Assembly (NCBI GenBank): GCA_035513055.1
Contig: DATKCT010000027.1
Location: 1 to 64,000, forward strand
Reading direction: 5' to 3'
DNA: 64,000 nt
From: DATKCT01 sp035513055
Lineage (GTDB): Bacteria > Verrucomicrobiota > Verrucomicrobiia > Verrucomicrobiales > DEV007
The notes beneath the pieces were generated by a model. The model saw only the letters and a list, made by a program, of their open reading frames with translations. It was not told the origin of the DNA and did not search any database. This document shows, one piece after another, positions 17,418 to 27,400 of the stretch; within the stretch, counting starts at the first letter, position 1; each line of letters opens with the position of its first letter. The position numbers were made by a program, and so were the translations under genes.

Positions 17418-20400
17418 TCACGGAACAAGCCGGAACACAAGCCTGACGAAGAGATGCGCCGGGGGCGTGGGCAAGCGAAAGCGCAAGGTGCGGGCGCCGT
17501 CTCCGTGGGGCGTCGTTTCGAACGGGGCGAGCGCATCGTGATCCTGCCAACTCCGCAAATCCCGCGAGGTCTGCAAAGCGAAGCGAACTCCGGCGGACCC
17601 GGTGTTGAGCCCGTCGCGGACGCGGAACTCGAGAATGGGTTCTCCGAGGGCGCCGGGCCCGCTTGGCAGGGCGATGCGGGGGTGGCGCGGGACGTCGCCG
17701 GCGGCGGGCAGGGGAAGATCGAGAGCGAGGGCATATTCGGCGATCAGGCTGAGACCATCTTGGTTAGGGTCGGCGAAGGGGTCGCTTCCCAGGCTGTTGT
17801 TCTCCAGCCACTTTGTTAGGGATAGGGTTTCGCCGCCGGCGTCCTCTCCGGTTCCGGGCGAACCGCCCGGCGCGGCGCTCGCCGTCCAAGAGGAGGCTTC
17901 GCCGTGTTGATCGGCGAGCATATTCACGACGTTAACCAGGACGAGGGAAGGCCCGGTTCCATCAGGCTCCTCGGGCCACGGGCTCTCGTCGTGGTACTCG
18001 AAATCGTGAATGGCATGGCCCGCTCCGTAGGAGAGCTTGAGCCTTTCCCCGGCGTTGCTGAGACGCCGGCCGGCGTCCCAAACGCCGGCGATGGGGAGAC
18101 CGCCGCCGTAGCGAAAGGCGAAGGCCTGGGCGTTGGCGATGATCAGCGCGTAGCCGCCCGGAGCCAGTTCTTGGATAGCGCCGGTTTCGAAGTCGAAATC
18201 CACGCCTTTGGTAAAACGCAAGGGAGAAAGCACGGCCGCGGTCGTTCCGCGGTTGTGGATCTCGATGAATTCGAAGTCCGAGGCGTCCCATCCAGCGGCG
18301 CGTTCCTCTGGAGACACCGGCGCCGGGTGGTACATGATCTCGCTGATGACGATTTGCTCTCGCAGGAGAGGAAGGGTGGCGGGCGCCGTCGCGGTGAAGC
18401 GATAAGGCGGCGACCAGTGGGTGGCCCGGCCGGCATGATCCCAGTGGCGGACCCGGGCTAGGTAGGTATGCCCGTCCCGGAGCGCCGTGGGAGGAACCGC
18501 GACTCCGGTTTCCGTTCCCGTCGAATCCATCCAGGAGGATTGAATTTCGTAAAGGCGCGGCGATTCCGGATCGTAGGCGGGGGCCTCCGGATCGGTGATT
18601 TCGCCGATGCGCCATTCCACCCGCGCCAATTCGGACTCGACGAAGATGGAAGACTTGGCGAAGGGCGTCGAGGCCAAGGACAGGGCGTCGATGGGATGTC
18701 CGGCGGCTCCGGTGTAGGAGATTTCCGGAGTGCGGGGCACGGCGTTCTCTTGAGCCATGGCGTCGAGATGGGCGGCGCGGCCGCCGGGGCCGACGTTGCC
18801 GCCTGGGTAGGTGAGATTGCCGGTGAAAGCGAAGAGCTTCATATCCGCCACCTTGGAGGCAAGCGTGCCGAAGTCTTCGCGGCCTTCCGCGGCGGGAGCG
18901 CTGCGCCAGCGCTCGTAATCGACGGGTTGGAAAGCGGTGATGAAAGCCGCAGCATCGTCGATCAGGGAAAAAATGACGTCTTCCCGCCACACGAGGTCGC
19001 GAAATTCGCGGATGCTGTTGCGAAGCTCGCGCTGGAAAGGTTCGCGGTTGTTGACGGCGTTCTGCGGGAGGTCGATGCCGGAGTTCCAGGTCGGGCCCCA
19101 GGTCGCGTCGGAATCATAGGGAAGTTGCCAGAGCAGCCCGTAAGGATTGCCTTCCACGGGCTCGAAATAAAAGGCCATGTTCTTGTCCGCTTCCGGCCAG
19201 TAATCGTAATGCCGGAGGGCTTCTTCGACGGCGGTGTAGCGGTACCAGAGGTCCCAGTTGACATGGGCGCGCAGCCAGGCGTCGTCCCTGGAGGCGCGCA
19301 GATTGTTCTTGATGTTGAGATAGTCGGAGGCGTCGACGACGGCTCCGGCGGCTTGATAGCGTTGTTGATCTTTCCCGTCGCTGACGGTGTCGGTGAGTTT
19401 GTAAAGATTGCCTTTGACGAGGTTGCGGCTCTCGAGAAAGCGGGAGTCATGATGTTCCATGGCGAGATTCATCCCATAGAAGTCGCCGGACCATTGGTCG
19501 GGGGCTTCTTCCGCGCCGTCGATGACGCGGAAATGAAACCAATGGTTGCGGCAGGCGGGGACGCCGAACAACTCCCAAAGTTGACCGTTGACGTAGTCGA
19601 CCAGGCCGAAATTCCCCGGCGTCTGCCGGGTGCCGAAGACTCCTTCGAGCCGGTTTCCATACATTTTACTCGTGGTCAGGATACGCCATTTCCGGTCGTA
19701 GAGATCGCCGTAGACGTCCCGGACGGCGAATTCGTGGCCGGCGTTAAAGCGGAACTTCATGGAACGTTTGCCCTGGAGGTGATAGCGGCCGTTGCCTCCC
19801 CGTAGGCGATAGGAGATATTGTCGTAGACATTGCCATCATAGACGATCGTGCCGCTCCAGTTAAAGGCTCTGCGCATGTCCATGGATTGACGGGGATGCT
19901 GGTCGGCTCCGCTGTAGGCGAGGCATTCGACCCAGTCGCGGTTGCGGGTGAGGAGATGATAAACGGGCAGGGTTTCCAGCACATCGGCGGAATAGGTGCG
20001 GCTGCCGCCTTGGGTCGATTGAGCGGCGACATAATCCGGAACGCCGTTGTAGGTGAAATAGGCGAAGTTGAGGCTGGGATCGTCCGGGAGGGGGCCCCGG
20101 ACGGTGTTGCCGCCGGGATCGGCCGCGGTGAGATAGTAGCGCAGCAGAGTGCGATGGGGTTGGGGAGGGAGAAGCGCGCTGTAAACACCGTCTCCGGCAA
20201 CGGCATCGCCGTTCTCGCCGTCGTCATGCATGGGCGTCGTAGGCCAAAAACCGCTGAAGATGCCTTCGGTGTAGCCGCTGTGGAGGCGGCGCGGGCGCTT
20301 GGGGTCGGCGAGAAGCGTGGTCCGGGAATGGGGTTCCCAGGCGGGGATATAGTTGCCGGGTTCGACGATTTGATAGTGCAGAAGCACGCTTTCCAACCCG

Positions 20401-21029
20401 GCGCCGGCGGTGACTTTCGCCGTGATCAGGACGGACTGGCTGTCCGTGGGCATCTGCGGTTCGTGGCGGACCTGGCGGAGGTTGGGCGGGAAGGATTCGG
20501 TGAAGACGCTGTTCTTGGCTCCAGGACTGGGTTGGAGGTTCCGGGAAGGGCGCCACGAGCTGCCGAGGTCGTTATCCATATCCGGGTGCAACAACTCGAG
20601 GGACGAACCGTCGCCAATGCCTCCTATTGGCCAGGGAAAACTCCCGCGGTAGTCGACGACGTCGATCTCGGCCCCGGCTGGATCGGTCAGGCGCAATGTT
20701 TCACCGTCGCCGTCGAGGCGTCCCGAGAACGGGCCGAGCGCGGTCAGGCCGGAAAAGAGCGGACGGCTGGGGTCGAGCGCGACGACAAGATAGGCGCCGG
20801 GATCGAGCGTATGACCGGGGGGAAAGGCGAACGCGACTCCGCCGCTGAGACGCCATCCGTCGAGCAACACAGGCTCTGGACCATGGTTCAGGATTTCGAC
20901 GAACTCATCGTTGCGATGGTTTTCATGCGGGCTGACGTGCAGTTCATTGAGCAGGAGTTCAGCAGAGACGGCTGCCGGCAGCAGGACCGCCCCAGCGCCG
21001 TAGAGGAGTCGGCTAGGAAAAGCGAGCAT
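17418..21029 (-). CDS. exported CotH-kinase-like protein with lamin-tail domains
   Basis: The protein has 1203 residues. It starts at the ATG at 21029, which begins the signal peptide (MLAFPSRLLYGAGAVLLP...). Order: an N-terminal lamin-tail (LTD) domain with LNELHVSP and FVEILNHG, a beta-rich segment, a CotH-like domain (about 376-690; YRLRGGNGRYHLQGKRSMKF, RDVYGDLYDRKWRIL, YDSDATWGPTW), a second LTD (about 893-1010; ISEIMYHP, FEFIEIHNRG) and a C-terminal tail. CotH proteins of spores phosphorylate coat proteins. In PVC bacteria such LTD-CotH proteins are secreted and their substrates are unknown. A related protein lies at 58508-61864. Confidence 0.85.
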   Translation of the reverse strand: MLAFPSRLLYGAGAVLLPAAVSAELLLNELHVSPHENHRNDEFVEILNHGPEPVLLDGWRLSGGVAFAFPPGHTLDPGAYLVVALDPSRPLFSGLTALGPFSGRLDGDGETLRLTDPAGAEIDVVDYRGSFPWPIGGIGDGSSLELLHPDMDNDLGSSWRPSRNLQPSPGAKNSVFTESFPPNLRQVRHEPQMPTDSQSVLITAKVTAGAGLESVLLHYQIVEPGNYIPAWEPHSRTTLLADPKRPRRLHSGYTEGIFSGFWPTTPMHDDGENGDAVAGDGVYSALLPPQPHRTLLRYYLTAADPGGNTVRGPLPDDPSLNFAYFTYNGVPDYVAAQSTQGGSRTYSADVLETLPVYHLLTRNRDWVECLAYSGADQHPRQSMDMRRAFNWSGTIVYDGNVYDNISYRLRGGNGRYHLQGKRSMKFRFNAGHEFAVRDVYGDLYDRKWRILTTSKMYGNRLEGVFGTRQTPGNFGLVDYVNGQLWELFGVPACRNHWFHFRVIDGAEEAPDQWSGDFYGMNLAMEHHDSRFLESRNLVKGNLYKLTDTVSDGKDQQRYQAAGAVVDASDYLNIKNNLRASRDDAWLRAHVNWDLWYRYTAVEEALRHYDYWPEADKNMAFYFEPVEGNPYGLLWQLPYDSDATWGPTWNSGIDLPQNAVNNREPFQRELRNSIREFRDLVWREDVIFSLIDDAAAFITAFQPVDYERWRSAPAAEGREDFGTLASKVADMKLFAFTGNLTYPGGNVGPGGRAAHLDAMAQENAVPRTPEISYTGAAGHPIDALSLASTPFAKSSIFVESELARVEWRIGEITDPEAPAYDPESPRLYEIQSSWMDSTGTETGVAVPPTALRDGHTYLARVRHWDHAGRATHWSPPYRFTATAPATLPLLREQIVISEIMYHPAPVSPEERAAGWDASDFEFIEIHNRGTTAAVLSPLRFTKGVDFDFETGAIQELAPGGYALIIANAQAFAFRYGGGLPIAGVWDAGRRLSNAGERLKLSYGAGHAIHDFEYHDESPWPEEPDGTGPSLVLVNVVNMLADQHGEASSWTASAAPGGSPGTGEDAGGETLSLTKWLENNSLGSDPFADPNQDGLSLIAEYALALDLPLPAAGDVPRHPRIALPSGPGALGEPILEFRVRDGLNTGSAGVRFALQTSRDLRSWQDHDALAPFETTPHGDGARTLRFRLPTPPAHLFVRLVFRLVP

Positions 21030-21133
21030 GGGGGATATTGGAGGCGCGGATCCGTATGGAGCCGCGGCGAAACTCATTGTACATGGCGTTGAGGAACGAG
21101 GCAAGGGCGGGAAGGCCGTGGAAAGGGGCGCGC

Positions 21134-21315
21134 CACTGCCTATGCATCAACGGGACCTGGAAGGACGCGTATGGAATGGGAGCGGCCGCCCTTGGACCAC
21201 GGCGCTCCGCGCCTCGAACAAGAGCGGCGATCCTCGCCGCAGTTCAAGAGCCTCCGGCTTCCTTTGGCCGTTGATTCCAGACCCATGAAACAACGCCAAT
21301 ACCTGCCCCGATCGG
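21134..21315. repeat. dispersed intergenic repeat, copy B
   Basis: This lies in the 364-base gap between two divergent genes (starts at 21029 and 21394). It matches copy A over its length with small gaps: CACTGCCTATG, CAACGGGAC, GCGCCTCGAA, CTCGCCGC, the core CTTTGGCCGTTGATTCCA at 21262-21279, CAACGCCAAT and CCCGATCGG. Nothing else is visible in the gap apart from a ribosome binding site for the plus-strand gene. Confidence 0.75.
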
Positions 21316-21393
21316 AGGGACGGCGAGATGGGATTTCGGGTGCGGAGCGGGGTTGGCTGAGGCTGTCCCCTGGGCTATAGGGTGGAGGAAAGG

Positions 21394-24288
21394 ATGTTTC
21401 CACAGGATCCAGTCGAGCGATGCAGCATGGAGAAACGCGGCCTCAACCGGTGGACGCGCGGGATTGGGCAGGGCTGCTGTTTCGCGGCGACGCTCATTTT
21501 TGGGACCGAGGCCCTGGCTCAGGAGCGGGTCGAGTGGACCACGTCGCGGGTAGCAGGCACTCCGGACCCTCCTTCGCCTTATTTGACCCAGCGGATCTTT
21601 CCCCGGCTGAACTTCCGGGAACCGGTCGAATTGCTCAGCGCGCCTGGGAGCGACCGGATCTATGTGGTCGAGGTCAATGGAAAGATATTCTCGTTCCCGC
21701 CCGGGCCGGATCCCGCAGAGGCGGCGCTTTTGGTCGATTTGCGCGAGGCCATTCCCCGTTTCCAGCAGATTTACGGGATGGCTTTTCATCCGCGCTATCC
21801 GGAGGTTCCACAGTTGTTTCTTTGTTATGTTTTAAAAGGCGAAGATCCGGATGGGACCCGAGTATCGCGCTTTCGCGTCCGGCCCGGCGAACCGCCGGAA
21901 CTCTTGGTTTCCAGCGAGGAGATTCTTCTGACTTTTCTCGGGGGAGGACACAATGGGGGATGCCTGCGCTTCGGGCCAGACGGTTATCTTTACATCGCCA
22001 CCGGCGACGGCGCGGGGCCGAACCCGCCTGACCCTTTGCGAACCGGACAGGATTGCAGCGATTTGTTGTCGTCGCTCCTGCGCATCGACGTGGAGCGGCA
22101 AGAGGAGGGCAAGCTTTATGCGACGCCGCCGGACAATCCCTTCGCCGGGCGGCCGGGCATCCGGCCGGAGATTTGGGCCTTTGGGTTTCGCAACCCCTGG
22201 AAATTCAGTTTTGATCCGGAGACGGGTTTGGTTTGGGTAGGCGATGTGGGCTGGGATCTGTGGGAATTGGTCTATCTGGCGGAGCCAGGGGGAAACTATG
22301 GCTGGAGCATTATGGAAGGGAGCCAGCCGGTGTTGACGGAGTTGGAACCGGGTCCGTCGCCGATCCGGCCTCCGGTGATGCAGCATCCGCATTCCGAGGC
22401 CACATCAATTACAGGCGGATATGTTTACCGTGGGCAAAGGTTGTCCGCGCTCAAAGGAGCTTACGTTTATGGAGATTACGGAAGCGGCAAGATTTGGGCG
22501 CTGCGCATGAAAGGCCGGGAAATGGCATCTGTGGAGGAGATCGCGGACACGGCCCATGCGATCATCTGCTTTGGAGAATCCCCGGATGGGGATCTCTATG
22601 TGGTGGATTATGGCGGCGGAGTATACCGGTTGGCGCCGAATCCCGATGAGGGTTTTGCGAAAGTGTTTCCGCGCCGGCTCAGCGAAAGCGGGTTGTTCGT
22701 TTCGACGCCGCAAGCGAATCCCGCGGCGGGAGTGCGCCGCTATGAGATTGGGGCGACGATGTGGGAGGACGGAGCGTCGAGCGAACGTTTCGTGGGGATT
22801 CCGGGGAGGCCAACCATTGGAACTGGGGGCGGCAACTGGACCTTTCCGGAGGGCGCAGTCCTGACAAAAACCTTATTCTTTGAAAGCGGCGAAACCCGGT
22901 TTCGAGTCGAGACCCAGATGTTGCATCGCCATCAGGGAGAGTGGAGGGCCTACAGTTACCGGTGGCGCCCAGATCAGTCGGACGCCGATCTCGTGCGCGC
23001 GCAAGGCGAGGAAGGCCACTTCTCCGTGCCGGCGGAAGACGGAGGATCGCGGGAGGTGACCTGGAGCTTTCAGAGCCGTTCGGACTGCTTGCGTTGTCAT
23101 CATATCCATCGGCCGGTGATCGCCTTTTCCGCTCCCTTTCTCGACCTGCCCGGAGGTTCGGCGGGAGGGCAGGGGCAGTTGGCCGGCCTGACCGGCGCGG
23201 GACTTTTAGAACCCGGCTTCATCGAGGCTCCGGGAGAGCGCATCCCCGATCCCTGGGACGAAAGCCAGGCCTTGGCGGACCGGGCCCGGGCCTATCTGCA
23301 TGTGAATTGCGCGCATTGCCACCAACAGAACGGCGGAGGGATGACGCCATTGGATTTGCCTTGGCAGGTTGGACTGGAACATACAGCGGCTTACGACACG
23401 ATTCCCACTCAGGGCCATTTTGGGATTGGGGATGCCCGCATTGTGGCGCCCGGGGCGCCCGAGCGTTCGGTGCTCTATTACCGGATGGCCAAGTTAGGCC
23501 ACTCCCGGATGCCGCGCATCGGTTCGCGGGAGGTGGACTGGGCGGGGCTCGACTTGGTGCGCCGCTGGATTTTGGATTTGGGGAAACGGGAGGAAGAACC
23601 TCCAGAGATTCCGCTGACCCGGGCTTCGGACCGCGGGGACTGGTTGCGGGATCCGGTGCGGGCTTTGGCGGTGCAGCGGCATGTGCAGGGATTGCCCGTG
23701 GACACGCCCTTGCGGCGGCGTCTGGTCGAGCAGGCGCTGATGGAGGGCGCTCCCTCTGTCCGCGATCTGTTTGTGCCGCTGCTTCCGGCTGCGGACCGGG
23801 CGCCCTATGAAGCGCAGGAACCGCGCCCCGAGGAGGTCTTGGCCTTGCGAGGCGACGCCGATCGCGGAGCGCGGCTGGTGCTCGAGGGAAGGGCGGCGGC
23901 TTGTCTGGCCTGCCACCGTTGCGCAGGCAAGGGGACGTCGCTGGGGCCGGACTTCGAGGATTTGGGGTCTCGGCTCGGCCCGGAAGAGTTGCTGGAAGCC
24001 ACCTTGGATCCGTCGCGCAGCATTGCCGAGGGATACGACGGTTGGTTGTTAGAAACGCGGGACGGCGTGGCGCGCACGGGTCTGGTGTTGGAACGAGGCA
24101 GCGGGACCTTGCGCTTTCGGGATGGGACGGGCGACCAGGCCTTCGCCGAAATTGAAGTGGCGCGCCTCGAGCCGTGGCCTCAATCGCTCATGCCGGAGAA
24201 GCTGCTGCTGGGGATGAGTGCGCAGGAAGCGGCGGATCTGATCGCGTACTTGCAGTCGCTGCGACCCGCCCAGAAGGATGGCGGATGA
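21394..24288 (+). CDS. exported sorbosone-dehydrogenase-like protein with three haem c sites
   Basis: The protein has 964 residues. I chose the ATG at 21394 because GGAGGAAAGG lies directly upstream; the ATG at 21427 would give a more usual signal-peptide length (cleavage near TEALAQE). Residues ~55-420 form a six-bladed glucose/sorbosone-dehydrogenase propeller (GMAFHPRYPE, GGGHNGGCLRFGPDGYLY, WAFGFRNPWKFS). Haem sites follow: CLRCH (565-569), CAHCH (639-643) and CLACH (837-841). The last belongs to the PVC-type C-terminal haem domain (GPDFEDLG, ATLDPSRSIAEGY). It probably oxidises an aldose or pyranose in the periplasm using PQQ and transfers electrons internally to haem. Only the fold, not the substrate, is visible. 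Confidence 0.87.
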   Translation: MFPQDPVERCSMEKRGLNRWTRGIGQGCCFAATLIFGTEALAQERVEWTTSRVAGTPDPPSPYLTQRIFPRLNFREPVELLSAPGSDRIYVVEVNGKIFSFPPGPDPAEAALLVDLREAIPRFQQIYGMAFHPRYPEVPQLFLCYVLKGEDPDGTRVSRFRVRPGEPPELLVSSEEILLTFLGGGHNGGCLRFGPDGYLYIATGDGAGPNPPDPLRTGQDCSDLLSSLLRIDVERQEEGKLYATPPDNPFAGRPGIRPEIWAFGFRNPWKFSFDPETGLVWVGDVGWDLWELVYLAEPGGNYGWSIMEGSQPVLTELEPGPSPIRPPVMQHPHSEATSITGGYVYRGQRLSALKGAYVYGDYGSGKIWALRMKGREMASVEEIADTAHAIICFGESPDGDLYVVDYGGGVYRLAPNPDEGFAKVFPRRLSESGLFVSTPQANPAAGVRRYEIGATMWEDGASSERFVGIPGRPTIGTGGGNWTFPEGAVLTKTLFFESGETRFRVETQMLHRHQGEWRAYSYRWRPDQSDADLVRAQGEEGHFSVPAEDGGSREVTWSFQSRSDCLRCHHIHRPVIAFSAPFLDLPGGSAGGQGQLAGLTGAGLLEPGFIEAPGERIPDPWDESQALADRARAYLHVNCAHCHQQNGGGMTPLDLPWQVGLEHTAAYDTIPTQGHFGIGDARIVAPGAPERSVLYYRMAKLGHSRMPRIGSREVDWAGLDLVRRWILDLGKREEEPPEIPLTRASDRGDWLRDPVRALAVQRHVQGLPVDTPLRRRLVEQALMEGAPSVRDLFVPLLPAADRAPYEAQEPRPEEVLALRGDADRGARLVLEGRAAACLACHRCAGKGTSLGPDFEDLGSRLGPEELLEATLDPSRSIAEGYDGWLLETRDGVARTGLVLERGSGTLRFRDGTGDQAFAEIEVARLEPWPQSLMPEKLLLGMSAQEAADLIAYLQSLRPAQKDGG

Positions 24289-24304
24289 TCGACGGGGGCG
24301 TCCG

Positions 24305-24335
24305 ATTGGAGGGATTGGAGGGATCGGAGGGATCG
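24305..24335 (+). repeat. 9-base G-rich tandem repeat
   Basis: Units ATTGGAGGG, ATTGGAGGG, ATCGGAGGG and a partial ATCG follow one another in the 151-base gap between the dehydrogenase and uvrA. The regular GG/GGG tracts could fold as a G-quadruplex on the plus strand. No gene lies in this gap. Confidence 0.55.
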
Positions 24336-24439
24336 CCAATGGCGGCCGGCGGGTCCTGCGCCCGGCAAAGGAGTTCGACGGTCTTCATTTTCTTCGAAGT
24401 GGGTTCGATGCGGTGGTAGCAGTCGGCAGCTCATAGCTC

Positions 24440-27400
24440 ATGGTTCGCCGCCGCCGTCTACCGGAAGGGATTCGCATCCGCGGAGCCCGCCAGAACAATC
24501 TCGCGAACCTTTCGCTCGATGTGCCGTTGAATCAATTGACGGTGGTCACCGGGCCGAGCGGTTCGGGGAAATCGTCGCTGGCTTTCCAGACCCTGTATGC
24601 GGAAGGCCAGCGCCGCTACGTGGAGACGTTTTCTCCCTACACGCGGCAGTTCTTTGACCGGATGGACAAGCCTCAGGTCGACGCGATCGAAGGCACGCCG
24701 CCGGCGATCGCCATCGAGCAGAGCAATCAGGTGCGGACCAGCCGGTCGACGGTAGGCACGATCACGGAGATCAATGATTATCTGAAGCTGTTCTTTCCGG
24801 CGGCAGCGGAAGGGTTTTGTCCGCGTTGCGGAGGGCCCGCGCGTCCGGATAGCCCGGCTTCGATCCTCCGGGCGGCGGCGGAGCAGTTTGGAGACGGCGC
24901 ATTGTTGGTTACCTTTCCGGTCCCGGTTCCGCCGGGGATGGGGGCGGAAGAGTTCTTTGGGTATTTGCGCCAGCAGGGATATCTCCGGCTGCTGCGAGAG
25001 GGAAAGGTCGTACGAATCGACGAGGACGCGGCCGAGGGTTCGAGCCTGCCGCCGGAGGTCGAGGTGATTCAAGACCGGGTGACGGCCGGGGGAAAGACGC
25101 AGGCCCGGATGCACGAGGCGATCGAGCGAGCCTTGCATCTGGGCCGGGGCCGGCTGGCGTTGGCAGGAGCGGAGACGGGGCAACGTCAGGCCTATTCGCG
25201 AGGCTGGCACTGTGCTTCTTGCGATCTCCAGCTTCAGCCTCCCACTCCGGCGCTGTTTTCCTTCAACCATCCATTGGGGGCGTGCCCGGTATGCCGCGGT
25301 TTTGGCCGGACCATTGGCATTGATTTGGACCGGGCCATCCCGGACCGGTCGTTGAGTCTTGCCGGGGGAGCGGTCAAGGCCTTCCACGGCGAACGGAACC
25401 AGGAGTGCCAGGACGACTTGGAAAGGCAGGCCCGGGCTCGCGGGTTGGATTTGCGGAGGCCGTTTCACGAGCTTTCGGAAGAAGACCAGAATTGGGTCTG
25501 GTATGGAGATGGAGGACGCGATTCCGATCCGGAGGAGGCCTGGAAGAACGGCCGGTGGTATGGCGTGCAGGGCTTCTTTGATTGGATGGAGCGGCGGGCC
25601 TACCGGATGCACGTGCGGGTGTTCTTGAGCCGGTTCCGCTCATACACGGTTTGTCGCGCTTGCAAGGGCGGACGTCTTCAGCCGGGGGCCTTGGCCTACC
25701 GGTTTCGGGGCAAGACCTTGCCGGAGTTGTGGGACATGCCGGTCGACGTATTGCTGGAATGGATGCGAGAATACCGGCCGCCGGACGGAGATTCCGCATT
25801 GAAGTTGTTGCATGGGCAGATTGCCAGCCGTCTGGGCTATCTGGAGCGGATCGGATTGGGTTATCTCAGTCTGGACCGGCCTGCCCGGACCCTTTCGGGC
25901 GGCGAGTTGCAGCGGGTCAACCTGACGACCTGTCTCGGAGCCGGTTTGGTGAACACGCTGTTCGTGCTGGACGAGCCGAGCGTGGGTTTGCACGCGCGGG
26001 ATACCTCGCGGTTGATCGAGGTGCTGCACGGTCTTCGGGATCAGGGCAACACCTTGGTGGTGGTCGAGCACGAGGAAGCCGTGATGCGGGCGGCCGATCA
26101 CATCGTGGATCTTGGGCCCGGCCGGGGGGACGGGGGCGGGCGTCTGGTGTTTGCCGGTCCGTTGGAGAAGTTGGAACGAGCCCGGTCGCTGACGGGAGAT
26201 TACTTGTCAGGGAGAAAGGTCATTGCCACGCCGGCCGTCCGCCGGAAACCGCGACCGGGCGCCTGTTTGCAGATTCGTGGAGCGACGTGCCACAACTTGC
26301 GGGAGCTTGATGTGGATATTCCGTTAGGACTGTTTACCTGTGTCACGGGCGTTTCAGGATCGGGCAAGAGCACGCTGGTGCACGAAGTGCTCTACCGGGG
26401 TCTTTGCCGGCAGCGCGGCGAGGCGACCGAGGGCGGTGAGGGCCGGATCCGGTCGCTCACTGGGCACGAAGGGTTGAGCGAATCGGTGATGGTGGATCAG
26501 TCTCCCTTGGCGAGGACTCCGCGATCGACACCGGCCGTTTTCATCGGGGCCTTTGACTTGGTGCGCCGCCTGTTTGCGCAGACGGACGAGGCGAAAGCGC
26601 AAGGGTTGCTTCCGGGATACTTCAGTTTCAACTCGGGGCAAGGCCGCTGCGAACGCTGCGCGGGCATCGGGTTTGAGAAAGTGGAGATGCAGTTTCTCAG
26701 CGACATTTTTGTGCGATGTCCGGAGTGCGAAGGGAGGCGGTTTCAGAAAGCGGCATTGGCCGTCCGGCTGGGGGGGTTGTCCGTGCATGAGGTGTTGGAA
26801 TTGACGGTGAGCGCGGCGATCCCATTTTTCCAAGAGTTAGGCGGACGATTGGCGGCGCAAACGGCGGAGCGGTTGAGCGCGCTGGAGGAGGTTGGGCTGG
26901 ACTACCTGAAGCTGGGGCAGCCCGTCAACACCTTGAGCGGCGGGGAAGCCCAGCGGCTCAAGCTGGTCGGCCATCTGCTGGCGCGAGGCGCTTCGCAGGG
27001 CGGTGAAGGCGGGGCTCTGCTCATCTTTGACGAGCCGACTACGGGGTTGCATCTGGACGATGTGGCCCTGCTGATGAGCTTGTTTCAGCGGCTGGCGGAC
27101 CGGGGTCACACCGTGCTGGTCATCGAGCATCACCTCGATGTGATCAAGTGCGCCGATCATGTCATCGATCTTGGGCCGGAAGCGGGCTGCGGGGGCGGGC
27201 GGCTGGTTGCCTCCGGATCCCCGGAAGAGGTTGCGGCCGCGCCGGGCTCGCACACAGGCGCTTTTCTGGCGCAACGGTTGGAAGGGGGCGGAGCTTCGTT
27301 GCGGGCGGCGGAGACGGCTCCTGAGTGGGGCGGGCGGCCGGCGGCCATCGATACGCGGGCTATCCGGATTCGCGGAGCGCGGGAACATAATCTGAAGAAC

